Shown: in pieces, positions 1 through 6,048 of the stretch
Numbering within the stretch: the first letter of the stretch is position 1
Layout of the letters: every line of letters starts with the position of its first letter
Made by a program: the position numbers and the translations under genes
IMG/VR virus record: IMGVR_UViG_3300007515_000045
Location: 1-22,150 of that record
DNA from: a virus
Length of the DNA stretch: 22,150 bases
Direction: 5' to 3' (one strand)
Notes under the pieces: model-generated
The model's input: only the letters and a program-made list of their open reading frames with translations
Databases searched by the model: none
Told to the model about the DNA's origin: nothing

Positions 1-213
1 GTTCAACACATAGTTTCGTATTGAATCCATATGTTTTAAGAGATAGACCATAGCAACTTCGGAAGGGGTAGTTTCCAGTCTATCTGCTATTGATTTAAAA
101 TTCTTTAATTTGTCTTCGTCGCTGACAGTATATTCCTCTCCCTTTACACGCATTAGTTCCATTTCAGTAGAAAATTCCTTTTCAGCCCATTCGAAGAAGT
201 CTTTAACTTTCAT
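1..213 (-). CDS. DUF1599-like phage protein, cut by the window edge
   Basis: The reading frame opens with ATG at 213 and runs off the left edge, leaving 71 residues. The visible part has the spacing of the DUF1599 family (nucleotide modification associated domain 1): a Glu-rich N-terminal helix, KGEEYT, then LKNFKSIAD, a TTPSEVAMVY stretch and a KHMDSI block. These proteins are common in phages and their biochemical role is not established; the family name rests on a proposed link to modified nucleotides. The gene overlaps the one before it by 11 bases. A DNA methyltransferase lies two genes upstream, which fits a DNA-modification neighbourhood but does not prove it. The family call comes from pattern memory of the short motifs; the C-terminus is not visible. 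Confidence 0.6.
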   Translation of the reverse strand, partial: MKVKDFFEWAEKEFSTEMELMRVKGEEYTVSDEDKLKNFKSIADRLETTPSEVAMVYLLKHMDSIRNYVLN

Positions 214-442
214 TTATATCAGCTGTCTCAATGTCTTCCCCACAGTATGAACAGGGAACAACAGTTGTATTTGTATCTTTTAATGGATAAAAGGGGGATT
301 GCGTCATTTTGTTTAACCATTCAATATCTTCGTTACAATTACACGCTTTACATAATGGAGCCCCCATATCCCAAGGATAAGGTTCGTCAATCTCTAATCC
401 CATCTCTTGCTTTTCTATAAGAAGGTTCTTTAATTTTCCCAT
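203..442 (-). CDS. Small CxxC zinc-binding-like protein, 79 aa
   Basis: I do not recognise a named family. The protein has a Cys cluster CKACNC in its middle and a CSYCGEDIE motif near the C-terminus. Together these could hold one zinc ion as a split ribbon. It is otherwise acidic and has no membrane segment. The upstream gene ends three bases before this start, and its last codons supply the AAGGAG ribosome site, so translation is probably coupled. It overlaps the downstream DUF1599-like gene by 11 bases. The zinc reading is inferred from the Cys pairs. Confidence 0.6.
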   Translation of the reverse strand: MGKLKNLLIEKQEMGLEIDEPYPWDMGAPLCKACNCNEDIEWLNKMTQSPFYPLKDTNTTVVPCSYCGEDIETADINES

Positions 443-444
443 AT

Positions 445-612
445 TTACTCCTTATTCATTAAATCCCAGTCTGGTTCTGGGATGTCAAGTTCCGCTCCAC
501 AATCTTCACAAGTGTAAGACTCTGGAACATTAGTATCATATTCTGCAGGCTGATAATGCCTGTTGTTGTGTTCACATTTATCATCGATTTTATCTGTGAT
601 TATCGCTATCAT
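445..612 (-). CDS. Small zinc-ribbon-like protein, 55 aa
   Basis: This short frame starts at ATG 612 and stops with TAA at 445-447. It has a CEH motif near residue 13 and a CEDCGAEL motif near residue 35, a Cys/His arrangement that could bind one metal ion, followed by an acidic tail ending PEPDWDLMNKE. Its start overlaps the stop of the methyltransferase gene as ATGA, the layout expected for coupled translation. The methyltransferase tail contains a CAGGAGTT ribosome site about 10 bases ahead. Its last codons in turn carry the ribosome site of the next gene. Function is unknown. The gene fills what would otherwise be a gap in a compact operon. Confidence 0.6.
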   Translation of the reverse strand: MIAIITDKIDDKCEHNNRHYQPAEYDTNVPESYTCEDCGAELDIPEPDWDLMNKE

Positions 613-1556
613 ATGAATAACTCCTGTTGTTTGAATCGTTCTTCAGCAATTTTGATATAGTCGGGGTTAAGTTCAATACCCAACCATTTTCTTCCAAGTC
701 TTTGAGCAACCCATCCTGTAGTTCCACTACCAAAGAAAGGGTCTAATACAATATCTCCTTCTTTAGAGCCAGCTTTAATACAAAGTTCTGGCAGTTTTGA
801 TGGAAATGTGGCAAAGTGGGCTCCCTTGAAAGGTCTAACAGGAATAGTCCATACACTCCGCATGTTGGCCCCATCCTTCATTTCAAAAAAGCCCTGCTCT
901 GTCTTTTGAAGCTTGGTTTTCATTCCAAGCTCCGAGTTACCCTTTTTACCCCCAAATTGGGAGCCTGGCTTGGTGTTTTCTTGGTATGGTTGCTTAATTG
1001 CATCTGCATCATAATAATAATTCTTAGACTTCGACATTAGAAATATATATTCATGAGCCTTAGTACATCTATCTGTTACAGATTCAGGCATTGGATTAGG
1101 TTTGTTCCATATAATATCTTGTCTTAGATACCATCCGTCTGCCTGTAGTCCAAATGCAGAACGCCATGGTATACCTACCATATCCTTAGGCTTGATAACA
1201 TCATGAGAGCCCTTACCCATTGTCATTGAATCTCCACAATGAGTACCCTCATGAGCCTTTTGAACCTCTCCACTATTTTCATTTAGAGCAGCTCCCCTCC
1301 ACCCTCCTCCCCAATATGTATCTCCAAGGTTTAACCAGAATGTACCATCTTTACGTAAGACACGTTTCAGCTCTTGACCTATTTCCACTAGCTTCTCCAC
1401 ATATAGTTCAGGTGTAGGCTCTAATCCGAACTGACCTTCTTTACCATAGTCTCTTAAGGCCCAGTATGGCGGACTTGTACAGACTACCTGTACATATTCA
1501 TCAGGTATATCCTTCAATCTGGAGAGTACATCGCCTTGTAGTATTTCATTTGTCAT
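609..1556 (-). CDS. DNA methyltransferase (N4-cytosine or N6-adenine), beta-class order
   Basis: The protein should transfer a methyl group from S-adenosylmethionine to an exocyclic amino group in DNA. The catalytic motif SPPYW is at residues 28-32, close to the N-terminus. The SAM-binding motif DPFFGSGTT is at 272-280, followed by GRKWLGIELNPDY. This order (catalytic first, SAM site last) is typical of beta-class amino-methyltransferases. SPPYW is usual in N4-cytosine enzymes but also occurs in N6-adenine ones, so the modified base is not settled. The central part, about residues 80-240, is likely the target-recognition region. At 315 residues it is full length. No partner restriction enzyme is seen, so it is an orphan enzyme that may protect phage DNA or regulate it. 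Confidence 0.92.
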   Translation of the reverse strand: MTNEILQGDVLSRLKDIPDEYVQVVCTSPPYWALRDYGKEGQFGLEPTPELYVEKLVEIGQELKRVLRKDGTFWLNLGDTYWGGGWRGAALNENSGEVQKAHEGTHCGDSMTMGKGSHDVIKPKDMVGIPWRSAFGLQADGWYLRQDIIWNKPNPMPESVTDRCTKAHEYIFLMSKSKNYYYDADAIKQPYQENTKPGSQFGGKKGNSELGMKTKLQKTEQGFFEMKDGANMRSVWTIPVRPFKGAHFATFPSKLPELCIKAGSKEGDIVLDPFFGSGTTGWVAQRLGRKWLGIELNPDYIKIAEERFKQQELFI

Positions 1557-1579
1557 AATAATTCTTCGGCAGTTTTCAG

Positions 1580-1617
1580 ATTATAGACTATACCCCTGCC
1601 AAAAAAGTCTGATTATA
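1580..1617 (-). promoter_or_regulatory. Possible leftward promoter or operator with repeated TATAATC
   Basis: The 65-base gap ahead of the methyltransferase holds two minus-strand TATAAT boxes, at 1580-1585 and 1612-1617, each in a similar context (TATAATC then GA). The inner one sits 24 bases from the start codon and could be a -10 box. I see no good -35 box 17 bases ahead of it, so this could equally be an operator or chance in AT-rich DNA. Confidence 0.25.
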
Positions 1618-1621
1618 CCAA

Positions 1622-1843
1622 CTAGAAGGGGGCTTTATCCGAACCTTCTTCTTGAGGTTTAGAGTCCTCGACCTTAACGGAAATATACCGTTTACCAGCC
1701 TTTGACGTATTCTTCCAACCTGCAAGACGATACTCAGTTCCATCGACATCTAAACTGCCAACAAAATCTGGTCTGGAATCTCCCTGTTCTTTGTACTGAT
1801 TAACGAACAGTACGCCAGAATTGGTGTTGTCGTATTCACTCAT
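1622..1843 (-). CDS. DUF736-like small protein, 73 aa
   Basis: The sequence has NSGVLFVN near the start, then RPDFVGSLDVDGTEYRLAGW and KRYISVKVE. This all-beta, single-domain pattern resembles short phage proteins assigned to or near DUF736, for which an OB-like fold is plausible. Direct evidence of DNA binding is lacking. The tail is acidic and disordered, ending EEGSDKAPF, which is reminiscent of the acidic tails of single-stranded DNA-binding proteins. I chose ATG 1843 over ATG 1849 because an AAGGAG site lies 8 bases before it but only 2 bases before the longer start. It sits between a nuclease-like gene and the methyltransferase, in line with a DNA-metabolism role. Confidence 0.65.
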   Translation of the reverse strand: MSEYDNTNSGVLFVNQYKEQGDSRPDFVGSLDVDGTEYRLAGWKNTSKAGKRYISVKVEDSKPQEEGSDKAPF

Positions 1844-1859
1844 GAGCATTACTCCTTAG

Positions 1860-2234
1860 TTACGTAACTTGTGAAAGTTTACTGATTGGAACAAGAACTA
1901 TTTGACTATCCATATTGTCTCCACCCATAACGACACGGGCTTCTTTTCTTGATACCAATCTTCTAATTTTTTTTCGCAATCTACTGACCTTGAACATAAA
2001 CGCTGTGTCTATCTCTCCATTATCAGACAGGATATGTATCCACCAGTCTGCATTTGTACTCGATAGTCCACTTGGATACCCTTTGTATTTTACTTCTATT
2101 GCAATGTTTCCTGTACGTTTCCATGTATCTCGTTCCGTCTTTACTTCAATACCGCTTTTCCCTTGAAATATGTTCTTGACCTTATCTTCATATACTTTAC
2201 CAAAGTCAAGGTCTATGTCAAAATTGCCATTCAT
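1860..2234 (-). CDS. PD-(D/E)XK nuclease-like protein, 124 aa
   Basis: Residues 28-49 hold two Glu-x-Lys motifs: GIEVKTERD at 29-36 and NIAIEVKYKG at 43-52. They are followed by a conserved-looking Ser-rich turn and ADWWIHIL at 62-69. This resembles a group of small phage proteins thought to belong to the PD-(D/E)XK restriction-endonuclease-like fold, where the acidic residues bind the metal and the Lys assists cleavage. The C-terminal third is basic (SRLRKKIRRLVSRKEAR) and could contact DNA. The length is full for such proteins. Its start overlaps the previous stop as ATGA. Its substrate is not evident; neighbours suggest DNA repair, recombination or host DNA breakdown. Confidence 0.6.
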   Translation of the reverse strand: MNGNFDIDLDFGKVYEDKVKNIFQGKSGIEVKTERDTWKRTGNIAIEVKYKGYPSGLSSTNADWWIHILSDNGEIDTAFMFKVSRLRKKIRRLVSRKEARVVMGGDNMDSQIVLVPISKLSQVT

Positions 2235-2407
2235 TTTTTTATATGACCATTACTATTAGCTTTAATTTTTGTTTTCAGCTGAGCATATCTGGCTAATGTT
2301 TCTGGAGATGGCTGTCGTCCTTGTTTGCGAATATTATCCATAGCTTCTCTGTAGGCTCGTAGCACCTGATAATCTGGGTTTCTTTTTTTAAAGTCGATGT
2401 CATTCAT
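2231..2407 (-). CDS. Small basic protein, 58 aa
   Basis: This frame begins at ATG 2407, directly after the TAG of the preceding gene, and ends in an ATGA overlap with the next. It is basic and mostly helical, with RNPDYQVLRAYREAMDN in the first half and SPETLARYAQLKTKIKAN in the second. No family is recognised. Both junctions are of the tightly coupled type seen across this operon, which is the main reason to accept it. It could be a small DNA-binding or accessory protein for the flanking nuclease-like products; that is a guess from context. Confidence 0.55.
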   Translation of the reverse strand: MNDIDFKKRNPDYQVLRAYREAMDNIRKQGRQPSPETLARYAQLKTKIKANSNGHIKK

Positions 2408-2728
2408 CTAAATATCCACTTGGCTCATTTTTAACAGAAAGCAGAAAGTGTCATACGGTATTGATATGTATGGTATATCTCTGTCCATACGAAATACAAC
2501 TCCATGCTCTTCTTTTTCTGGTAATACCCACGCTGGTACTTTTTTACGTCTTTTGCATCCATAGAACTTACCCTCTATTTCAATATCTCCTTGCTCGTGC
2601 TGAGCCCCACCTCTATCCCTGTTATAAGCTTCAAGGTCAAAGTCCTTAGCTATTCTTACTGCCTGCCTTTGCAGCTCTGCCCCTCTTTGGCGATTTCTTC
2701 GTCCCCTTTTCTGAGCTTTCGTTTTCAT
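2408..2728 (-). CDS. Holliday-junction-resolvase-like protein with an altered active site
   Basis: The N-terminus (GRRNRQRGAELQR, residues 9-21), an Arg-rich segment (NRDRGG, 36-41), GDI at 47-49 and CKRRKK at 58-63 match the order of motifs in small archaeal-type (Hjc-like) PD-(D/E)XK resolvases. In that family the last motif reads Glu-x-Lys. Here residue 57 is Gly (GGA codon) where Glu is expected, so the site reads GCK. GGA differs from the Glu codon GAA by one base. Asp48 and Lys59 remain. The protein may be inactive, may use Glu50 or Glu52 instead, or the base may be a sequencing error. Its first 83 bases overlap the preceding gene in another frame; the family-like N-terminus supports this start, with an AAGG site 9 bases ahead. 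Confidence 0.55.
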   Translation of the reverse strand: MKTKAQKRGRRNRQRGAELQRQAVRIAKDFDLEAYNRDRGGAQHEQGDIEIEGKFYGCKRRKKVPAWVLPEKEEHGVVFRMDRDIPYISIPYDTFCFLLKMSQVDI

Positions 2729-2924
2729 TGTTTATTACCTTTTCTAAATGTTTAACAAATTTTTCAGTATCTCCGTTCATACTAATATACTCTTCAAATG
2801 TACTTCCAAGAACGCTGACAGCTCTTATCAGGGACGATATTGTTTCCATCTTCATTGAGCTCACAGTATCCTCAAGAATTTTTATTCGTTCACGCATACT
2901 TAGTTTTCGTTTACTGGCCTTCAT
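2646..2924 (-). CDS. Hypothetical protein with basic tail, 92 aa
   Basis: No family is recognised. The first 60 residues look helical (MRERIKILEDTVSSM and later FVKHLEKVIN). The last 28 are Ser, Lys and Arg rich (SEKGTKKSPKRGRAAK), a disordered tail that could touch nucleic acid. That tail is encoded in the 83 bases shared with the resolvase-like gene, so its composition may be dictated by the Arg/Lys-rich start of that protein in the other frame. An AAGGAG site 8 bases ahead of ATG 2924 is strong, and the start overlaps the previous stop as TAATG. Confidence 0.6.
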   Translation of the reverse strand: MKASKRKLSMRERIKILEDTVSSMKMETISSLIRAVSVLGSTFEEYISMNGDTEKFVKHLEKVINNENESSEKGTKKSPKRGRAAKAGSKNS

Positions 2925-3145
2925 TAATCACACTCCTTACAATTTGATACTGAGTTCGATGAGCTTGATTCTTTCAATGGTTCAGCTATTGTTTCCATTT
3001 GATTTATGATTCTTTTTATTCGCTCCATATCATTTAAGCCATTATCATCTACCATCAGATTCATTGATTCTATTGATTTAAGTCCAAGCTTCAAAACATT
3101 TTTTATCAGTATTGAATCAGACTCATCATATACTATTTTAGCCAT
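2924..3145 (-). CDS. Hypothetical protein, 73 aa
   Basis: The product is an acidic, mainly helical protein with no recognised domain. It ends in a Ser-rich linker and CKECD, a lone Cys pair that could join a metal site in a dimer. The GGAGG ribosome site lies in the last codons of the helicase gene, 6 bases before this ATG, and the two genes overlap by 8 bases, so translation is probably coupled to the helicase. A replication accessory role is possible from position alone. Confidence 0.55.
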   Translation of the reverse strand: MAKIVYDESDSILIKNVLKLGLKSIESMNLMVDDNGLNDMERIKRIINQMETIAEPLKESSSSNSVSNCKECD

Positions 3146-4454
3146 TAAATACCTCCGCTAAGGCTTCGTCTGAAGATGAGTATATCTTACATCTATCACC
3201 AGCAACACCCATCTTAACTCTGCCACTTTTTCCATACCTGTTCTTGCCAAGTATCATTTCAATTCCATATTCACCAGCTTCGGATTCTTGTAGATAGTAT
3301 CTCCACTCATAATACATGAACAATATAATTTCAGCATCCTGCTCAATAGAACCACTATCCCTTAAATCTCTGAGAAGCGGTCTTTTGTTTGCTCTTGTCT
3401 CACATTCTCTATTCAGCTGTGAGACCAAAAGAACAGCCATGTTATTTCTTTTAGCTGACCATTTATATTGTTTCATTATGTTGTCGATACGTATTCTATT
3501 GTCATCAATACCTGAAACGCTTACCAGTCCAATGTAATCATCTACTACAACATCTGGTGAATGTTTTCTAATTTCACGCATAGAACCATCTATGTCAAAT
3601 ATATTATCAAACATTACAAGATTCTGATAATTTTTCCGTATTCTTTGCTTAGCTTGTTCAAGCATGTCGGTATCATTCTCATTAAGCTCTCCGATACGTA
3701 TCTTTTCATACGATAAACTTTCAGATTCAAGAACGATAAGCTTTTTCATCATCTCTACGTTGCTCATCTCTCTGTTCATCACCAATACTTTGTACCCAGA
3801 GTGAATCAAATTACGAACAACATTTAACATTGTCGTTGATTTGAAATGACCAGGCCTACCAGCAATAACAGTAATTTCACCTCTTGTCATACCTCCAGTT
3901 AAATCATCAAGCTCTGGATATCCAAATCTCACCAGAGAATCTTCATCGAACATTTTTTCAAATGTTTCCTCTAATAGTCCGTCAATGTCAAATCCATTAC
4001 CGATATGCATATCAAGAATGGTTTCAATCTCTCTATGCAACTGTTCCAGTACTCCACGGGCATCAGAGTTCTTTACTTTGACGACCCCTTTGACTTCCTC
4101 AGCCTTTAATATGACATTTCTCAAAAGCCATTTCTCATACAGAATCTTAGCATTGTTCTCGTAATTGGATACTCCAATAACATCAATCAACCCAGTTAGA
4201 TTGTAAGCCATTTCACTGGTTGCAAATGATGGTGGAACTTCAGCAATAAGTGAGTTTAGAGTAATATCTTCAGTACCCTTTTTTCTTAAATCAAGCATAC
4301 CTCTCCATACGCTTCTGTGAAAATTATTGTAGAATACTGTCTCAGATGGAATATACTGCATAACCTTATCAATAATAGAGTTATCCAATATCATTTGACC
4401 GAGAAGTTCTTGCTCTATATCTTGCGAATTGGGTAGAGTTAGAGTCTGATTCAT
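3138..4454 (-). CDS. dnaB: DnaB-type replicative DNA helicase
   Basis: This is a hexameric 5'-3' helicase that unwinds DNA at the phage fork, using ATP. The N-terminal domain (PNSQDIEQELLGQMIL, residues 8-23) matches DnaB. The RecA-like core has Walker A GRPGHFKSTT at 199-208, Walker B VVVDDYIGLV at 302-311 and the DnaB signature VSQLNRECETR at 344-354 with LRDLRDSGSIEQDAE after it. At 438 residues it is a normal length. I start it at ATG 4454, which overlaps the previous stop as TAATG and begins at the family's usual N-terminus; ATG 4496 in the same frame would add 14 unconserved residues. No primase or helicase loader is recognised nearby. Confidence 0.95.
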   Translation of the reverse strand: MNQTLTLPNSQDIEQELLGQMILDNSIIDKVMQYIPSETVFYNNFHRSVWRGMLDLRKKGTEDITLNSLIAEVPPSFATSEMAYNLTGLIDVIGVSNYENNAKILYEKWLLRNVILKAEEVKGVVKVKNSDARGVLEQLHREIETILDMHIGNGFDIDGLLEETFEKMFDEDSLVRFGYPELDDLTGGMTRGEITVIAGRPGHFKSTTMLNVVRNLIHSGYKVLVMNREMSNVEMMKKLIVLESESLSYEKIRIGELNENDTDMLEQAKQRIRKNYQNLVMFDNIFDIDGSMREIRKHSPDVVVDDYIGLVSVSGIDDNRIRIDNIMKQYKWSAKRNNMAVLLVSQLNRECETRANKRPLLRDLRDSGSIEQDAEIILFMYYEWRYYLQESEAGEYGIEMILGKNRYGKSGRVKMGVAGDRCKIYSSSDEALAEVFNG

Positions 4455-4654
4455 TATTTTTGTTTCTTCATGTAGTATATTGTATTTTTGCTCCATAATA
4501 TTCCAGTCGTTTTTGTTTGTATAGGATGTCCCATCGATATAGCTTTTTTTACTGATTGTTTTATATCGTGAATTTGCATCAAATGAAAATCTAAATCAGT
4601 CGCTTCTTCGTTAATTTGAAGGAAGTGCACCATTCTACCAATATCATTGTTCAT
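4454..4654 (-). CDS. Hypothetical protein, 66 aa, before the helicase
   Basis: The protein has no recognised domain. It starts within the last 11 bases of the DUF669-like gene and ends in a TAATG overlap with the helicase start, so it is locked between two replication genes. The first half is rich in Asp, His and Met (HFLQINEEATDLDFHLMQIHD) and the second half is basic. There is no strong ribosome site, so it probably depends on reinitiation from the upstream gene. A helicase-loading or regulatory role is conceivable from position only. Confidence 0.5.
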   Translation of the reverse strand: MNNDIGRMVHFLQINEEATDLDFHLMQIHDIKQSVKKAISMGHPIQTKTTGILWSKNTIYYMKKQK

Positions 4655-5174
4655 CGGCAGAACCGTTTCTAACCCTTACCAGATTAGCTGCGGCTGTTAT
4701 TTGCCTACCATATTTACCAGACCATTCATCATGACCAACACTAATTACAACTGACTTGTCCAATAGAAGGTCTTCGGTTATAGAAGGCAGATTAACTACT
4801 ACTCTCGGCTCATCACCTGAGTTCCCTTCTAATTCAAGTTTCTGTAAAGGTATGTGTAATTTATCAAGGAATTTCTTGTAATTGGTATTGCTACCTCCTG
4901 TTATTCGTCTGCCTTCTTCATCTTTAGAGCCACGAAATCTCCATTGTCCGTAGTCTTTAACCTCTCTGCCACCGCAATTATGTACATTATCATCAATCTG
5001 ATATATGGGTTTGTAGATAACCGCTTTACCTTTGGTCTTAGTGCTGACTTTATGAACTGATAACCCAACTATTCTAGCGGGATAAGTACCTTCTGGTACT
5101 AAAGATGATATGTTCGGGTCATAATAAACATCGTCATCATCAAAATCATCAAGCAATTCGTTTATATTTGTCAT
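4644..5174 (-). CDS. DUF669-like phage replication or recombination protein
   Basis: The start has an Asp-rich helix (LLDDFDDDDVYYDP), followed by SLVPEGTYPARIVGLSV and then YKPIYQIDD. This 'PEGxYxAxI' opening and beta-rich body are seen in phage DUF669 proteins, which commonly sit beside annealing proteins and helicases and are thought to bind single-stranded DNA. The tail HDEWSGKYGRQITAAANLVRVR suits the last strands of an OB-like domain. An earlier in-frame GTG at 5180 is only one base from the AAAGGAG site, while ATG 5174 is 7 bases from it and overlaps the previous stop as ATGA, so ATG 5174 is the start. The assignment is by motif feel and neighbourhood, not a search. Confidence 0.6.
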   Translation of the reverse strand: MTNINELLDDFDDDDVYYDPNISSLVPEGTYPARIVGLSVHKVSTKTKGKAVIYKPIYQIDDNVHNCGGREVKDYGQWRFRGSKDEEGRRITGGSNTNYKKFLDKLHIPLQKLELEGNSGDEPRVVVNLPSITEDLLLDKSVVISVGHDEWSGKYGRQITAAANLVRVRNGSADEQ

Positions 5175-5674
5175 ATCCACTCTCCTTTAGCGTCTGCATC
5201 TACGCCAGTGTCTCCACCAAATTTCTGACCATTTGAGCCAACGTATTTATTGTCATCGAACCTACCCATAAAGACATCAGCATTAAACCCAAGCCTTGAA
5301 AGACCCTTGGTAATTGCGTCTGTCTGAACCTTCTTAACACAGTCGTCATCAAGCTTATTACCCATCATTACTCTGATAGAGCTACTGATAGGAAATTCTC
5401 CCTCAACATCACCAGCTTCGTCTTGGTATTTGTAGTAAAATGTAGCGGTATACACGATAAGCGTATCATTTAATATTGGAGTATACCTCTCATCCTTGAC
5501 ACCAAACCCATGACCGAAAGCTCCGAACACCTCAGTTGCGTTTTTGATTTGATATTGAGCCCCAATCGCAGTGAATCCACCGCGCTGATTAACTTTAGTT
5601 GTGAACTCAGGGTCGGTATTCTCGACCTGTTCCCACAAAAATAAGTTGCCATTTTTAACTTTCTGCTCTGCCAT
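5171..5674 (-). CDS. Single-strand annealing protein, Rad52/Sak-like
   Basis: The protein likely binds single-stranded DNA and anneals complementary strands during phage recombination. Supporting features are WEQVENTDPEFTTKVN near residue 14, the middle block ATEVFGAFGHGFGVKDE, a beta strand pair ending YYKYQDEAG, and the C-terminal VQTDAITKGLSRLGFNADVF followed by GRFDDNKYV. This K-x-x-x-TDA...KGLSRLGF...DD-KY pattern is typical of phage annealing proteins of the Sak/Rad52 type. At 167 residues the length fits. It is followed by the DUF669-like gene and preceded further up by a Cas4-like exonuclease, a common recombination set. ERF family membership cannot be excluded by eye. Confidence 0.72.
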   Translation of the reverse strand: MAEQKVKNGNLFLWEQVENTDPEFTTKVNQRGGFTAIGAQYQIKNATEVFGAFGHGFGVKDERYTPILNDTLIVYTATFYYKYQDEAGDVEGEFPISSSIRVMMGNKLDDDCVKKVQTDAITKGLSRLGFNADVFMGRFDDNKYVGSNGQKFGGDTGVDADAKGEWI

Positions 5675-5831
5675 TCTGTTCTCCTTTTTGTTTTTTCTCG
5701 TAAAAAATTGGTGCGGCCCACCCTATAAGCTCAAATAACTGAACTATCACACTATTGTTTAGCTTTTCAAGCAGTGTAGGGCGAAGCCCTAAAATAATCA
5801 ATTCTTTTTCCATTACATCTCTATCGCTCAT
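5655..5831 (-). CDS. Small hypothetical protein, 58 aa, first gene of the replication operon
   Basis: The frame opens at ATG 5831 after a strong AGGAG site 6 bases upstream. It overlaps the annealing-protein gene by 20 bases and carries that gene's AAAGGAG site in its own last codons. The protein is helical (DVMEKELIILGLRPTLLEKLN) with a more hydrophobic middle (VIVQLFELIGWAAPIFY) that is too polar at its edges for a confident membrane call. No family is recognised. It could be a small accessory factor for recombination, or mainly a leader cistron that couples ribosomes into the annealing gene. Confidence 0.6.
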   Translation of the reverse strand: MSDRDVMEKELIILGLRPTLLEKLNNSVIVQLFELIGWAAPIFYEKKQKGEQNGRAES

Positions 5832-5937
5832 TATAGTCTCCTGTAAAATATTGTATTGTAAAAACAGATATAATAGCTATAAAAAGCAAGGTATGTTCAA
5901 TGCATATATTCATAATAATAATCCTGTACTAATATGG
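5832..5937 (-). promoter_or_regulatory. Possible promoter and leader for the replication operon
   Basis: This AT-rich 106-base stretch lies between the candidate pseudoknot and the 58-residue gene. On the minus strand TTGAAC and TATTAT occur with a 19-base spacer, a weak sigma70-like pair; the spacing is longer than ideal. If this promoter is used, the pseudoknot lies outside the operon leader. If transcription comes from upstream, the pseudoknot is part of the leader. No other structure or reading frame stands out. Confidence 0.3.
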
Positions 5938-6020
5938 GCTCGACGGACTCGGCATGGTGGAGGAAAATAAAGCAAACCCCCACCAATGACGTTATTTCGT
6001 TGTCTAGAGCAACCGAGTCC
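5938..6020 (-). ncRNA. Candidate structured RNA: H-type pseudoknot with an internal hairpin
   Basis: Two stems interlock. GGACTCGG at 5945-5952 pairs perfectly with CCGAGTCC at 6013-6020. GCTCGAC at 5938-5944, directly adjacent, pairs with GTC and GAGC at 6002-6010 across a two-base TA bulge. Inside lies a third stem, 5955-5963 with 5977-5985. That stem has nine pairs if the minus strand is transcribed, because one position becomes a U-G wobble instead of an A-C mismatch. The block is visibly richer in G and C than its AT-rich flanks. Both neighbours are minus-strand genes, so I place it on that strand, as a leader or intercistronic element of the recombination and replication operon. It matches no riboswitch or ribozyme I can name. 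The strand is not proven. Confidence 0.5.
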
Positions 6021-6048
6021 AATCACTACCAAAAACCTACATCTTCAG

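Noticed and set aside
816-1417. Plus-strand frames opposite the methyltransferase
   Set aside because: The minus-strand frame has all methyltransferase motifs; the others are shadows with odd composition.
5832-6048. A tRNA or tmRNA in the structured gap
   Set aside because: No cloverleaf, no T-arm GTTCGA-type loop and no CCA-ready acceptor stem; the stems interlock instead of nesting.
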